Assembly (NCBI RefSeq): GCF_000503215.1
Contig: NZ_AYTD01000013.1
Coordinates: 1,106,009-1,170,008, forward strand
Direction: 5' to 3'
DNA from: Pseudomonas canadensis
GTDB taxonomy: Bacteria; Pseudomonadota; Gammaproteobacteria; Pseudomonadales; Pseudomonadaceae
Length of the DNA stretch: 64,000 nt
The notes below the pieces were generated by a model that was given only the letters and a program-made list of their open reading frames with translations, made no database searches and was not told the DNA's origin. Below are positions 7,581-16,957 of the stretch, in pieces. Numbering within the stretch: position 1 is the stretch's first letter; each line of letters opens with the position of its first letter. The translations under genes were made by a program, and so were the position numbers.

Positions 7581-10500
7581 TCACTTAAACAGTGAGTACT
7601 TTAATTGTTGAGCGCTTTGCTCCCAGGTCAGCCAAGGCATATCCTTGGAAACCGGGTGCGCGCCTTCTTCAAACAATTTCAACCATTCACTCAGAGACTG
7701 CGCCACCGTCTCTGGCTGTTTTCCACTGAAGTAAAACGCATGCCCTTGGGCGACTTCACGAAAAACAGCAAGGTCACGAGCAATAATCGGTAAATCATGC
7801 TGGGCCGCTTCAATCAACGGCAGCCCGAACCCCTCTCCTTCAGAAGCGGCGATCAAGCACTTCACCGAACGGTAAACCGCTTCCAGGTATTCATCACTGA
7901 TACCCTCCAGCCAAAGCAGGCGCTTACCAAGCTCTGGATGCGCTCGTATTCTGTCCACAAGTGCTTCAACCATCCAGCCTTGCTTGCCGACGATGACCAG
8001 CACGACGTCGTTGCCCTTGGCCCATAGCAACTCAAAAGCACTCAAAATCAACGAATGCCCTTTACGCGGCTCAACCGTACCCACCATCAAGAATCCCGGC
8101 ATCGCCCGCAGGCGCTCAAGGACACCCTGACTCTGCGCAGGCAAACCTGTCGAGGGAACAGACTGTTGGATATCAGCGCCCAAGTGAAACCAATCCAGCT
8201 TGAAGGGCCGTTCACGCTTGCCGCCGCTGTGCTCCAGCCACTCAGCCAATCGATCGCGTACCGCCCCGGAGATGCACACAGCGCCATCGGAACGGGCTAC
8301 CACTGCAAGCCACCGCTCCAACAACGCACCGGCACCTTCAGGGAAGTACTGCGCCAATTCAAGCAGCAACAGGTCGTAGACAACAAAGTGCACGCCCACC
8401 CCGCTGCGGCGCATAGCTTCATAACAAGCCGCCTGCGCGGGAACAACTTCCGGTTGAAAATCCAGCCCCACAAACACGTCACCGGCTCGGTAGGTGATGG
8501 GTTCATCGGCCAACACCGTTGACGGGCACTCCAGAAAACCAAGGGTGAACTGCCGGGCGTAACGATACCCGCGCGAGGTAGTCGTCGCATAGACCGGCTC
8601 AACTCGGTACCCGTCCGGCGGATTCAGCAACCACTCTCGCAGGATGCTACGCACTACACGCTGGATACCGCTGCGGGCATCGCGCTGAACCAGCTCCGAA
8701 ACATCGACCAGCAATTGTCGATGAGAGAACCGAGCCGGCATCGAGCTATCGATGGCGCTCGCCAACTCGATCAGTTCAGCACCATTGCCGGGCGCATCCA
8801 ACTGGGCGATCGCCTCGACCAACGCCGGTATGGACGTCGATGCGCGGTTGTGAAAATGCTCGATGGCCTCGAAATACTGCTCGGCACAGGCCCGCGGTGA
8901 ATGCTGCTGGCGAATCGACAACTGCGCGCGGTCACCCAACTCCCGGCGCGCCTGATCATCACCCCACAGCGTCTCAAGGGCCCCGACCAACTGGCTGTCG
9001 GTGAACTCATCGTCCATCCGCCAGATGCACTCCTCAGGGAGGTCAGCCATGCTGCCGTGAGAGTTGACGATGGTTGCCAGGCCGTAGTTCATGCAATCTA
9101 GAACCGCAGCAGAGGTCTCACCGCGAGACAGGGTACGCAGTTGCACACCGATATCGGCTGCCGCCAGGTACTGTTCGAAAACTCCGGCGTCAGCCCAGCC
9201 AGTAATTTTGATGCGTGCGCGAGAACCACTTTTCTTGATGATTGCTTGCAGTTCCCGCGCGTAATCGCCCGCAGCCAAGTCGCCCACAAAAACGAGCACA
9301 CAGTTTTCATCACGGGCCAGGGCCGAGTTGACCCAGGCATTGAGTAATCGGTGATTCAGCTTGCTTGGGCCGAGCAGCCCGAAGCTGCAGACAACAAAGG
9401 CATTATCAGAAAGCCCTAGCGTCGAACGTGCAACCTTTCGACTCTGCGGGGTAGGAAAATAGGGTGTACGCAGCAGCGGGATACATGACCACTCGCCGCC
9501 CACTTCGAGGCCATACCACTTGCGGGACAACCTGCAAGCGTCATTCGAATGAACGATGATGCCTTCGGCGTTGCGCAGCACGTCATAGTTGCACGGGTAC
9601 GCCCACACCACGTCGGCCGTGTCCTCGGCATGAAAACGCTGACGAAGTGCGTGGTAGCCATGCCCGGAGTACAGCGCCTGGGACCAGAAATTCGGAACCG
9701 CGCCATGGCACTCTTTATGCGCAACGATACCGGAGACAAAGAAGTCGTGAAGCACAACCACACCGGGAATATGCTCCAGGAGCGAGAACATGTGCTCGTG
9801 GAATGACGAGTTACCAAAATGATAGATAACCCGGTCAAACGCTCTTCCATGCTGCCTGAACCATTCGACGGAACGCACAGGGCAATTCGCGGTAATCCAC
9901 GGAGTGGTGATGGTGTCCTGAGCGACGACGACTTCAATTGCATAATGGCGTGCCAGCTCGGGCAAAAGCTCCGCACTGTAGTCACTGATGCCGCTACGCT
10001 CTGAAGGGAGTGGAGAGACAAATGCAAGGCGCGGGCGCCTGACCGCCTTGGCGGATCGTTCATCCACGTGCTGGGCGTAGTAGGCCTCCAGCGCCGCTAT
10101 TGCGGCCAGTGCACTGGCATCCCAGGAAAACGTTTTTGCCTGCTCAAGGCTATGGCGCTCAAGCTGGGTGCGAAAGGTGTCATCCGTCAGGACCTGTTCC
10201 AGTTTTTGCGTTATCGAACGATCGTCGAACGGGTCAAACAGGGCTTCAGGAAACCCGACGACCTCAGGCAAGCTGGAAGTATTGGCAGCAATCACTGCGC
10301 GTCCACAGGCCATCGCCTCCAGCGCGGGAAGACCAAAACCCTCGTGAAAAGATGGAAAAACAAACACCTTGCAACCGTTATAAAGAGCAACAAGGTCGTG
10401 TTCTGAGACGAAGCCGGTCAGAACCAGTTCATCCTTGCCCAGTCCCTGCGCCTTGGCCAACGCGAGCAGGCGCTCACGATCAGCAGGCTGGATGGAACAG

Positions 10501-11288
10501 ACAACAGCCAACTGGTGGGCTCGTCGCAACGCCACAGGCAACTTTGCATAGGCCCGGATCAAACCCTCGATATTTTTCCGATAGTCAATGCCACCCGTGT
10601 ACATAATGAAATCACGCACGATACCGTGGCGACTTTGTACGTCACCCCGTTCATCGTCCGTCAGTGGCGTCACCCTAAAGACGTCGTCCACGGCCGTGGA
10701 TATGTTAGTGATGCTACTTTTGGCAAACCCTAGATGATCAATACCTTCATTTCGCGATGACCCCGATATTGCCAACAGCAAATCGCAGCGACGAAGATGA
10801 TCCAGCTTGTTTTCGTACCAGGCGGCCACGGCCGGGTTATCGAGATAGGGGCTGCGCCGAATCAAAGGAATCAAATCGTAAAGAATGGCTGCGGTAGGTA
10901 TCGCTCGACTCAACGTCCCGACACTCGTCACCGCGTCATCGACCAACCCCTCGAACACACTGGTCACCAGCACGATCGACGGGTCAAGTTGAGCGATGAA
11001 AGCCTCGCGCACCAGCTCCGCGGATTTACGACGCCAACTGTTGGTTGAATCAATATGGCTCAACGGCCCGACAGCCTGCCATACGTGGATGTTAGCCTGC
11101 GGCAACAGGCCTTCAAAAGCCGCACGGACAGGCTCGATCGTTTCAGGGAAACTGCCGTTCAGGATCAGAAGCACTTCATGGTCTGAACGATTTCTGACAA
11201 TCGCCTGCGCTACGGAAAGTGCATATCGACCGATGCCACGATGGCGATTTTCGGCCTGCGCCCCCTGCAGGTCGATGACAATACGCAT
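7581..11288 (-). CDS. Three-domain family 4-type glycosyltransferase for polysaccharide backbone synthesis
   Basis: The 1235-residue protein contains three consecutive GT-B glycosyltransferase units. Unit 1 (about 1-400) starts MRIVIDLQGAQ and has YTGGIDYRKNIEGLIRAY and FPSFHEGFGLPALEAMACG, the usual EX7E region. Unit 2 (about 410-810) starts LAFVSPLPSERSGISDYS and is more divergent. Unit 3 (about 865-1235) has VGTVEPRKGHSLIL and ASEGEGFGLPLIEAA. Multi-domain enzymes of this kind, such as WbdA of E. coli O8/O9, polymerise the O-polysaccharide repeat before ABC-transporter export. The upstream gene stops at the start of this one (TAATG). GDP-mannose supply by manC in the same operon suggests a mannose- or rhamnose-type polymer. 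Unit 2 may be inactive or have a different specificity. Confidence 0.85.
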   Translation of the reverse strand: MRIVIDLQGAQAENRHRGIGRYALSVAQAIVRNRSDHEVLLILNGSFPETIEPVRAAFEGLLPQANIHVWQAVGPLSHIDSTNSWRRKSAELVREAFIAQLDPSIVLVTSVFEGLVDDAVTSVGTLSRAIPTAAILYDLIPLIRRSPYLDNPAVAAWYENKLDHLRRCDLLLAISGSSRNEGIDHLGFAKSSITNISTAVDDVFRVTPLTDDERGDVQSRHGIVRDFIMYTGGIDYRKNIEGLIRAYAKLPVALRRAHQLAVVCSIQPADRERLLALAKAQGLGKDELVLTGFVSEHDLVALYNGCKVFVFPSFHEGFGLPALEAMACGRAVIAANTSSLPEVVGFPEALFDPFDDRSITQKLEQVLTDDTFRTQLERHSLEQAKTFSWDASALAAIAALEAYYAQHVDERSAKAVRRPRLAFVSPLPSERSGISDYSAELLPELARHYAIEVVVAQDTITTPWITANCPVRSVEWFRQHGRAFDRVIYHFGNSSFHEHMFSLLEHIPGVVVLHDFFVSGIVAHKECHGAVPNFWSQALYSGHGYHALRQRFHAEDTADVVWAYPCNYDVLRNAEGIIVHSNDACRLSRKWYGLEVGGEWSCIPLLRTPYFPTPQSRKVARSTLGLSDNAFVVCSFGLLGPSKLNHRLLNAWVNSALARDENCVLVFVGDLAAGDYARELQAIIKKSGSRARIKITGWADAGVFEQYLAAADIGVQLRTLSRGETSAAVLDCMNYGLATIVNSHGSMADLPEECIWRMDDEFTDSQLVGALETLWGDDQARRELGDRAQLSIRQQHSPRACAEQYFEAIEHFHNRASTSIPALVEAIAQLDAPGNGAELIELASAIDSSMPARFSHRQLLVDVSELVQRDARSGIQRVVRSILREWLLNPPDGYRVEPVYATTTSRGYRYARQFTLGFLECPSTVLADEPITYRAGDVFVGLDFQPEVVPAQAACYEAMRRSGVGVHFVVYDLLLLELAQYFPEGAGALLERWLAVVARSDGAVCISGAVRDRLAEWLEHSGGKRERPFKLDWFHLGADIQQSVPSTGLPAQSQGVLERLRAMPGFLMVGTVEPRKGHSLILSAFELLWAKGNDVVLVIVGKQGWMVEALVDRIRAHPELGKRLLWLEGISDEYLEAVYRSVKCLIAASEGEGFGLPLIEAAQHDLPIIARDLAVFREVAQGHAFYFSGKQPETVAQSLSEWLKLFEEGAHPVSKDMPWLTWEQSAQQLKYSLFK

Positions 11289-13393
11289 TAATGAATTTCC
11301 TTGTTCATTGAAGCTTTCTTCATTTCTGTATAAATGCGACGCGCGCCCGGCGTCATACTTGAGACCGACTCCTCCGGACTCTCGTCATGACGCGGCGCAC
11401 CGACGCTGAGGTGAGCCACGGGCGTCGAGGTGATCGGCGCAGCTCCTGTCACATGCGAATGCGCAGTGCCCGTGGACAAAATGCCACGATGCCGCGCGAA
11501 CCGTTCAAGATGATTGAACAAGGCTGGAGACACACTGCGAACTCCCCTGGCCAGACGCTGGCGTAAGCCGGGGCGCTTGAGCACCATATTGATGGAAGTG
11601 GCCAGGACAGGCCTCAATAGTCTGCGCGCGATACGAAACGGTAGACGCATCAACCATTTGAATGCCCGAACCAGTGCCCTCAGTGGCGATGTGATCCGCC
11701 AGGAACTGCTGCTTAACACCTGCTCAAGTCGCGTTTCGTGAGCTGTCGCACGCTCCCACCAGTGATGGGCGTTGCCAAGGGACTCATTCAAACGGTCCCC
11801 AAGATGCGTGGCGCGCTCCCACCAGTGATGGGCATTTCCAAGGGATTCGTTCAAACGATTGTTGAGCTGTTCAGCCTCTGCCTTGAGCTCATTGATCCGG
11901 GCATTCAGGGATTCAACCTCAGTCTGGCCATGCGCCTTTCTGACCTCTTCCTCGGCATGCGCCAGACTTTGTTGCAACTGCTCGATTTGTTCACTGGCCT
12001 GGAAATAGGAGGTTTCCAGCAGCCTTATGTGAGTCTCAGCCTTGGTTGCTTCATGTTTGAACGTATCAATCTGGGCTTCAAGCAACTCCTCTCGATCCTG
12101 AGCATCGGCAAGCTGTTGCATCCGACGGGCCAGGTCCTCCTGTTGCGGGGCGAGTTGTTCCAGCGCTATCGCCTGAAACGCCGCTTCGAGTTCAGCCAGC
12201 TCTGCTTCCAACGACCTGTTACGGTCAGCATGCTCCCCCAAGGCGCTTTTGAGAGAGTCAGACTGAGTCTGCAATTGCAGCACTTGATTCTTTTCTGAAA
12301 GCAGTTGCGTCTGAAGCAGCTCGTTGATGGCTTGCGCGGCACTCAAACGCGCCTCCGCCTCGCTGGCACGGCTGCTCAACTCGCGCCCCATGCGCTCGCT
12401 TTGCTCATAGCGGTCATCGGCCAACCGACTACGAATGCTCAAGTCCTGCAATTGGTGGCGCAACTGATTCGAGCCCGCTTCCAATCCATCAAGCCGAGCT
12501 TCGGCATTCGCATTGCGCCCCAGCAATTCACGCACCGAGGCTTCCAGATGCTTGCTATGCCGCTCAGTATGTTCAACGTGGGTGCTGATCTGCGTCAGAT
12601 TACGATGCAGCAGATCCGTATGGACCTCCAGCTTGTGGCTGCGCTTTTCCGCCTGGTCGTCGTAACGCTTGGCAAGGGTATCCAGCGCTAACCCGTAATC
12701 ACGCTCGAACGCAGGGTTAAAATGCTCCAACTGCTCAGGTTCGGCGGCTTTTTGAGCGACGATCGCATAATCGGGGCTTACGCCTCCGAGAACGCTCATC
12801 AGATCAACCGCGGAGCCCTCTACCAGCGACGCAGACTCTTGCAGGCGGAGCAATTTGGACCGAGCAAAACCTGTGTACTCGGTCAAAAAGCTGAGCAGCA
12901 AGTGTGGAATCGGGCGCTCGTGTGTCGGGTCCAGGTAGAAGTTCTGGGTGCCCACCATCAGGTTTTCCGCATTGGGCGTTTCCAGAACCAGCAGCCCTCC
13001 CGGGCGCAAAACACGCAATGCCTCAGCGACCAGCACCTTCAAATCGGCAAACGGGATGTGTTCCGCGATATGAAACCCGGAGACAACGACCTTGCAGGCG
13101 TCAGGCAGGCTTCGCAACGCCGACAGCGCATCCCCCTGCTCGGCAGGCAAACCTCGAGACTGGCATGCCTCTAGCATTCCACTGTCCAGGTCTACGCCTG
13201 AAGGCGCGAAGCCATTTTGGACCAGCAATTCAAGCCACTCTCCGCGACCACAGCCCAGGTCCAGTGCATCGAGATCCTGATATAGGTTCTTCAAAGGCTC
13301 AAGAAAGGCCATGTAAACCTGAAGCCGCTGAGCAATCAACTCACGAGAGCCCCTGTGACGATCCTCAAATGCGCGATAAAAAGGGACGGTCAT
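11288..13393 (-). CDS. SAM-dependent methyltransferase with long coiled coil (WbdD-like chain terminator/length regulator)
   Basis: I choose the ATG at 13393, which overlaps the wzt stop by four bases (ATGA), giving 701 residues. Residues about 1-215 are a class I methyltransferase with LDLGCGRGEWLELL, GVDLD and VLRPGGLLVLETPN. Residues about 240-560 are almost continuous heptad-rich coiled coil. Within it a 21-residue unit, RLNESLGNAHHWWERAT plus four residues, occurs twice (near 511-527 and 532-548). A basic, aromatic C-terminal part follows (SSSWRITSPLR, then several Arg-rich helices) that could bind membrane. WbdD of E. coli O9a uses a methyltransferase, a kinase and a coiled-coil ruler to stop chain growth; I see no kinase domain here. 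The place between wzt and the polymerase fits that role. Methylation of a phosphoramidate group is another possibility. Confidence 0.78.
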   Translation of the reverse strand: MTVPFYRAFEDRHRGSRELIAQRLQVYMAFLEPLKNLYQDLDALDLGCGRGEWLELLVQNGFAPSGVDLDSGMLEACQSRGLPAEQGDALSALRSLPDACKVVVSGFHIAEHIPFADLKVLVAEALRVLRPGGLLVLETPNAENLMVGTQNFYLDPTHERPIPHLLLSFLTEYTGFARSKLLRLQESASLVEGSAVDLMSVLGGVSPDYAIVAQKAAEPEQLEHFNPAFERDYGLALDTLAKRYDDQAEKRSHKLEVHTDLLHRNLTQISTHVEHTERHSKHLEASVRELLGRNANAEARLDGLEAGSNQLRHQLQDLSIRSRLADDRYEQSERMGRELSSRASEAEARLSAAQAINELLQTQLLSEKNQVLQLQTQSDSLKSALGEHADRNRSLEAELAELEAAFQAIALEQLAPQQEDLARRMQQLADAQDREELLEAQIDTFKHEATKAETHIRLLETSYFQASEQIEQLQQSLAHAEEEVRKAHGQTEVESLNARINELKAEAEQLNNRLNESLGNAHHWWERATHLGDRLNESLGNAHHWWERATAHETRLEQVLSSSSWRITSPLRALVRAFKWLMRLPFRIARRLLRPVLATSINMVLKRPGLRQRLARGVRSVSPALFNHLERFARHRGILSTGTAHSHVTGAAPITSTPVAHLSVGAPRHDESPEESVSSMTPGARRIYTEMKKASMNKEIH

Positions 13394-14607
13394 CTCACAC
13401 ACTCCACACTTGGCGGCATCCAGGCCAACCCGACAAACTCATCTTTGGAGATATTCACGATATTGAACACCATCGCCAGGTCAAGCCACTCGTAGCTTCG
13501 GGCAAGGTGTGTATCAGCGGTATGCAGCGCCACTGCTACCGAGTAAGACCCCACGCCAAGGTTGGCAGAAAAGTCAAAACGGTACTCCGGGCTTTCACCT
13601 GCTGACAGATCAGTCAGCTTACAGTCAAGGTGATGTGTATTGGTGCCAAAGACGGGCTGGCCCAGGCGGTCCTTAATGAGGTAGCCGACCACCAACTCAG
13701 GAATATCCGCGTTGATCTGCGTTTTGATACGCAATGTAACCGGCTCGCCCACCGGCACATACTCCACCATCTGTCCCGCTGCATCGTGCAAGGAAACCGA
13801 CTCGATAGTGGCTTCACCACTCCCGGAGCGAGTCTGGATACTCCCATCCTCTAATTGCCGCACGCTTACGGTAGCGTTTTCTTTCTCGGCGATAATTGCG
13901 TTGTAGAAATCCATCACTTCTTCAGGCTTGCCATCTTTGATGACGGTCCCGCTTTCGAGAAGAATCGCACGATCACACAGGGCCTGGATCGAGCCACGAT
14001 CATGGGAAACAATCAGCAAGGTCGTACCCTGTTGCTGAAATTCGCGAATCCGATCAAAGCTTTTATGCTGGAAGTAACTGTCACCCACCGACAACGCTTC
14101 GTCGACGATGAGGATTTCGGGCCGAATCGCGGTCGCCACTGCAAACGCGACACGCATCTGCATACCACTTGAATAAGTACGCACCGGCTCATTGAAGTAT
14201 TCGCCAATTTCGGCAAATGCCTCGATGTCATCGATTACCTCGTGGATCTGATCAGCGCTGAAACCCATAAGCCCCGCGGCGTGGTAAACATTTTGCCGGC
14301 CGGTCAATTCAGGGCTGAACCCCATGCCCAACTCAAGAATGGCCGCAATTCGTCCATTCACCGTTACCGTGCCCTCAGTAGGCTGCAACGTGCCGGTAAT
14401 CATTTTAAGAAGGGTCGACTTACCTGCACCATTTTGGCCGACGATCCCTATCGCTTCTCCAGGCTCGATGGAAAAGTTGATGTGCTTGAGTACCCAATGC
14501 TCTTCAGAGGGACGCGTGGGCAAACCGAACCAGCGGCCTATCCGCTGAAACTCCGACGCATAAACACGATAAGCCTTACCCAGATTCTTAACAGACAGCA
14601 GGCTCAT
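13390..14607 (-). CDS. wzt: O-antigen ABC transporter ATP-binding protein with carbohydrate-binding tail (Wzt)
   Basis: The 405-residue protein has a complete ABC ATPase: Walker A IVGQNGAGKSTLL, signature YSSGMQMRVAFA, Walker B ILIVDEALSVGD and the switch VSHD. Residues about 245-405 form the extra C-terminal beta domain found in Wzt proteins that recognise a modified chain end before export (VEYVPVGEPVTLRIKTQINA onwards). This domain links export to the methyltransferase encoded next. The ATG overlaps the wzm stop by four bases. With Wzm it should export lipid-linked polysaccharide across the inner membrane. Family identification is firm; the nature of the recognised terminus is unknown. Confidence 0.93.
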   Translation of the reverse strand: MSLLSVKNLGKAYRVYASEFQRIGRWFGLPTRPSEEHWVLKHINFSIEPGEAIGIVGQNGAGKSTLLKMITGTLQPTEGTVTVNGRIAAILELGMGFSPELTGRQNVYHAAGLMGFSADQIHEVIDDIEAFAEIGEYFNEPVRTYSSGMQMRVAFAVATAIRPEILIVDEALSVGDSYFQHKSFDRIREFQQQGTTLLIVSHDRGSIQALCDRAILLESGTVIKDGKPEEVMDFYNAIIAEKENATVSVRQLEDGSIQTRSGSGEATIESVSLHDAAGQMVEYVPVGEPVTLRIKTQINADIPELVVGYLIKDRLGQPVFGTNTHHLDCKLTDLSAGESPEYRFDFSANLGVGSYSVAVALHTADTHLARSYEWLDLAMVFNIVNISKDEFVGLAWMPPSVECVR

Positions 14608-15398
14608 AATACGTCCACCATTTCCGGAGCGGCGCGCCGAAACATGAACAAGCCGAGCAACATTAAACCCAGGGAGATCAGTGCCGTGAGCATAACGTCC
14701 TGCAGATCCGGTATTTTGGCGTATACCAAAATGTCGTGAAACGCACTGACTATCGGAAACATCGGGTTCAAGTCCATTACGTTCTTGAATTGCTCAGGAA
14801 TAATAGTGACGGGATAAACAATGGGCGTAAACCAGAACCACACCTGCATCAAAATAGGAACGACTTGGCCGATATCACGCACAAACACATTCAAAACGCC
14901 CAGAATCAAGCCAATCCCAACGGCCAACGCTGTGACCGTAGCCGTCAATGGAATAATCCAGAACATCTGAGGGCCTGGAAACTGATCAAGCAATGCAAAA
15001 ACCAACAGCAAAGCGAGAAACAGCAACACGTAGTTGAGCAAACAGGATCCGACAACAATCACCGGCAACGTGATACGCGGAAAACGCATCTTCTTCATCA
15101 AGTTGCCTTGATCGATAAACAAGGTCAGGCAACGATTGATAATTTCGGAAAACAAACTCCACGCCAGCATCCCGGCCATCAAATAAAGTGCATACGCATA
15201 CTTATTGTCGATCCCGGGCAGTTTCGCCGCCAACACGTTGGACAACACCAGCGCATAGATCGCCACCTGCGCCAGCGGGTTAATGATCATCCACAGCCCA
15301 CCCAATCGGCTACGGGCAAAACGGGCAACAAACTCATTCCGAATGGATGACCAGACGAAACCCCGGTACTCCCAAAGGCTTCTAAACAACCCCAACAT
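14604..15398 (-). CDS. wzm: O-antigen/polysaccharide ABC transporter permease (Wzm)
   Basis: The 264-residue protein starts MLGLFRSLWEYRGFVWSSIR and has about six hydrophobic segments. It shows family features of the ABC-2 polysaccharide permeases: an amphipathic N-terminus, FARSRLGGLWMIINPLAQ and VLNVFVRDIGQVVPILMQ. It forms the channel partner of Wzt. The ribosome-binding site CAGGAG lies just after a terminator-like hairpin, with only about a dozen bases between the T-run and the ATG. Translation is coupled to wzt through a four-base overlap. Confidence 0.93.
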   Translation of the reverse strand: MLGLFRSLWEYRGFVWSSIRNEFVARFARSRLGGLWMIINPLAQVAIYALVLSNVLAAKLPGIDNKYAYALYLMAGMLAWSLFSEIINRCLTLFIDQGNLMKKMRFPRITLPVIVVGSCLLNYVLLFLALLLVFALLDQFPGPQMFWIIPLTATVTALAVGIGLILGVLNVFVRDIGQVVPILMQVWFWFTPIVYPVTIIPEQFKNVMDLNPMFPIVSAFHDILVYAKIPDLQDVMLTALISLGLMLLGLFMFRRAAPEMVDVL

Positions 15399-15410
15399 CG
15401 CTGACTCCTG

Positions 15411-15434
15411 AAAAAAGCCAGGCCTATGCCTGAC
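15411..15434 (-). terminator. Terminator-like hairpin in the leader of wzm
   Basis: On the minus strand GTCAGGC-ATAG-GCCTGGC forms a seven-pair stem with one G-U pair, followed directly by TTTTTT. It has the form of an intrinsic terminator, yet it sits between manC and wzm with the wzm Shine-Dalgarno sequence immediately after the T-run. It may end manC transcripts or act as an attenuator for the rest of the operon. Confidence 0.65.
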
Positions 15435-15514
15435 TTATTGCACCACTAAACTGCGGACTCGCCCGTCATGCACCGACGATCAACCCTTAGCGCTTCCCCA
15501 AGCAGGCGCGCTGT

Positions 15515-16957
15515 TCATCCTCCGGCCCTGCCATAAATGTCTTGAAACCTGACGATGTCGTTCTCCCCCAGGTAGTCGCCACTCTGCACTTCGATCAATA
15601 CCAGATCGATAACACCTGGGTTCTCCAAGCGATGGGTGTGCCCGGCAGGAATAAAGGTCGATTCATTGGTGTTCAACAAGAACTCACGATCATTGTTAAC
15701 CACACGCGCCATACCACTCACCACAATCCAGTGTTCACTACGGTGGTGATGCATTTGCAGCGACAACGACCCTTGTGGCTTGACGACAATACGTTTGATC
15801 TTGAACCGCAGCCCTTCTTCCAGCGTGGTGTAAGCGCCCCAGGGTCGACTTACTGTGGTGTGGTCCAAGTGTGATTGGTGACCATTTTTCTTCAATTGCG
15901 CCGTGATCGCCTTGATGTCCTGCGCATGATCTTTGTGCGCAACCAACAGGGCATCCGGCGTATCGACAATGATGAGGTCCTCAACACCTACCAAGGCGGC
16001 CAAGCGGCGCTGACTGCGTACGTAGTTGTTGCTCGCGTCGTGAAAAATGGCTTCACCCTCGACACGGTTGCCCTGCTCATCCGCCGCAGACAACTCGCTC
16101 ATGGCATTCCACGAGCCAATATCACTCCAACCAATGTCACAAGGCACCGTCGCCACTTTGCTTGAACGCTCCATTAGCGCGAAGTCGATGGAGATATCAG
16201 GCACGTTGGCAAAGCTTTCGGGCTCCAGATGCAGGCTGCGATGACTGCTGCCGGTCATCGTGCCAGAACCCGCCAGGCACAGCTCCACGGCACTGGACAC
16301 GTCCGGTGCACACACTGCCATTTGTTCAATTAACGTTCCGGCGCGGAAGCAGAACATACCGGAGTTCCAGAAGTACTCACCCGACGCCAGATAACCCTGG
16401 GCAGTTTCGAGGTCCGGTTTCTCTACGAAACGCTTGACCTTGAAACCGCTACCCAAGGGGCTGTCGCTATCTTTCTGGATATAGCCATAACCGGTTTCCG
16501 GATACTCAGGCTTCACACCAAACGTGACCAGCCAGCCATCTTTGGCCAGCTCGCACGCACTTGAAACAGCGGTGGCGAAGGCTGCCTGATTATCGATCAA
16601 GTGGTCGGCTGGCAGCACCAGCATGATGGCATCTTGCCCATGCGTGCGTGCAACTTCCAGGGCAGCCAATGCTACTGCTGCTGCTGTATTACGCCCGAAC
16701 GGTTCCAGGACAAAACTCAAGTTCGTGAATTGAGGCGCCTGAGCACCATATTCATCAAGCGTCTTGAAGTAGAGATCACGGTTAGTAATCGTCAATACTT
16801 CACTCACCGCGTCCAACGCCAAGGCACGGCTATATGTTTTCCGAATCAAATTGCCACCATCTGGCAATTCGATAAACGGCTTGGGATGCGCAGAACGTGA
16901 AACCGGCCAGAGGCGGCTGCCCGAACCGCCACAGATAATGACTGGAACAAGTGTCAC
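15515..16957 (-). CDS. manC: Mannose-1-phosphate guanylyltransferase / mannose-6-phosphate isomerase (ManC/WbpW/AlgA family)
   Basis: The 480-residue, two-domain enzyme makes GDP-mannose, the precursor of mannose-, rhamnose- and fucose-type sugars. The N-terminal pyrophosphorylase motif is IICGGSGSRLWPVSR with HPKPFIEL, and there is FVEKPDLETAQGYL in the middle. The C-terminal cupin isomerase has RPWGAYTTLEEG, QMHHHRSEHWIVVSG and PAGHTHRLENPG. The start is GTG at 16957, preceded by a good AAGGAG site. It is the first gene of the polysaccharide cluster in this window. No gmd or rmd gene is visible here, so further sugar-conversion genes would have to lie elsewhere. Confidence 0.95.
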   Translation of the reverse strand: MTLVPVIICGGSGSRLWPVSRSAHPKPFIELPDGGNLIRKTYSRALALDAVSEVLTITNRDLYFKTLDEYGAQAPQFTNLSFVLEPFGRNTAAAVALAALEVARTHGQDAIMLVLPADHLIDNQAAFATAVSSACELAKDGWLVTFGVKPEYPETGYGYIQKDSDSPLGSGFKVKRFVEKPDLETAQGYLASGEYFWNSGMFCFRAGTLIEQMAVCAPDVSSAVELCLAGSGTMTGSSHRSLHLEPESFANVPDISIDFALMERSSKVATVPCDIGWSDIGSWNAMSELSAADEQGNRVEGEAIFHDASNNYVRSQRRLAALVGVEDLIIVDTPDALLVAHKDHAQDIKAITAQLKKNGHQSHLDHTTVSRPWGAYTTLEEGLRFKIKRIVVKPQGSLSLQMHHHRSEHWIVVSGMARVVNNDREFLLNTNESTFIPAGHTHRLENPGVIDLVLIEVQSGDYLGENDIVRFQDIYGRAGG

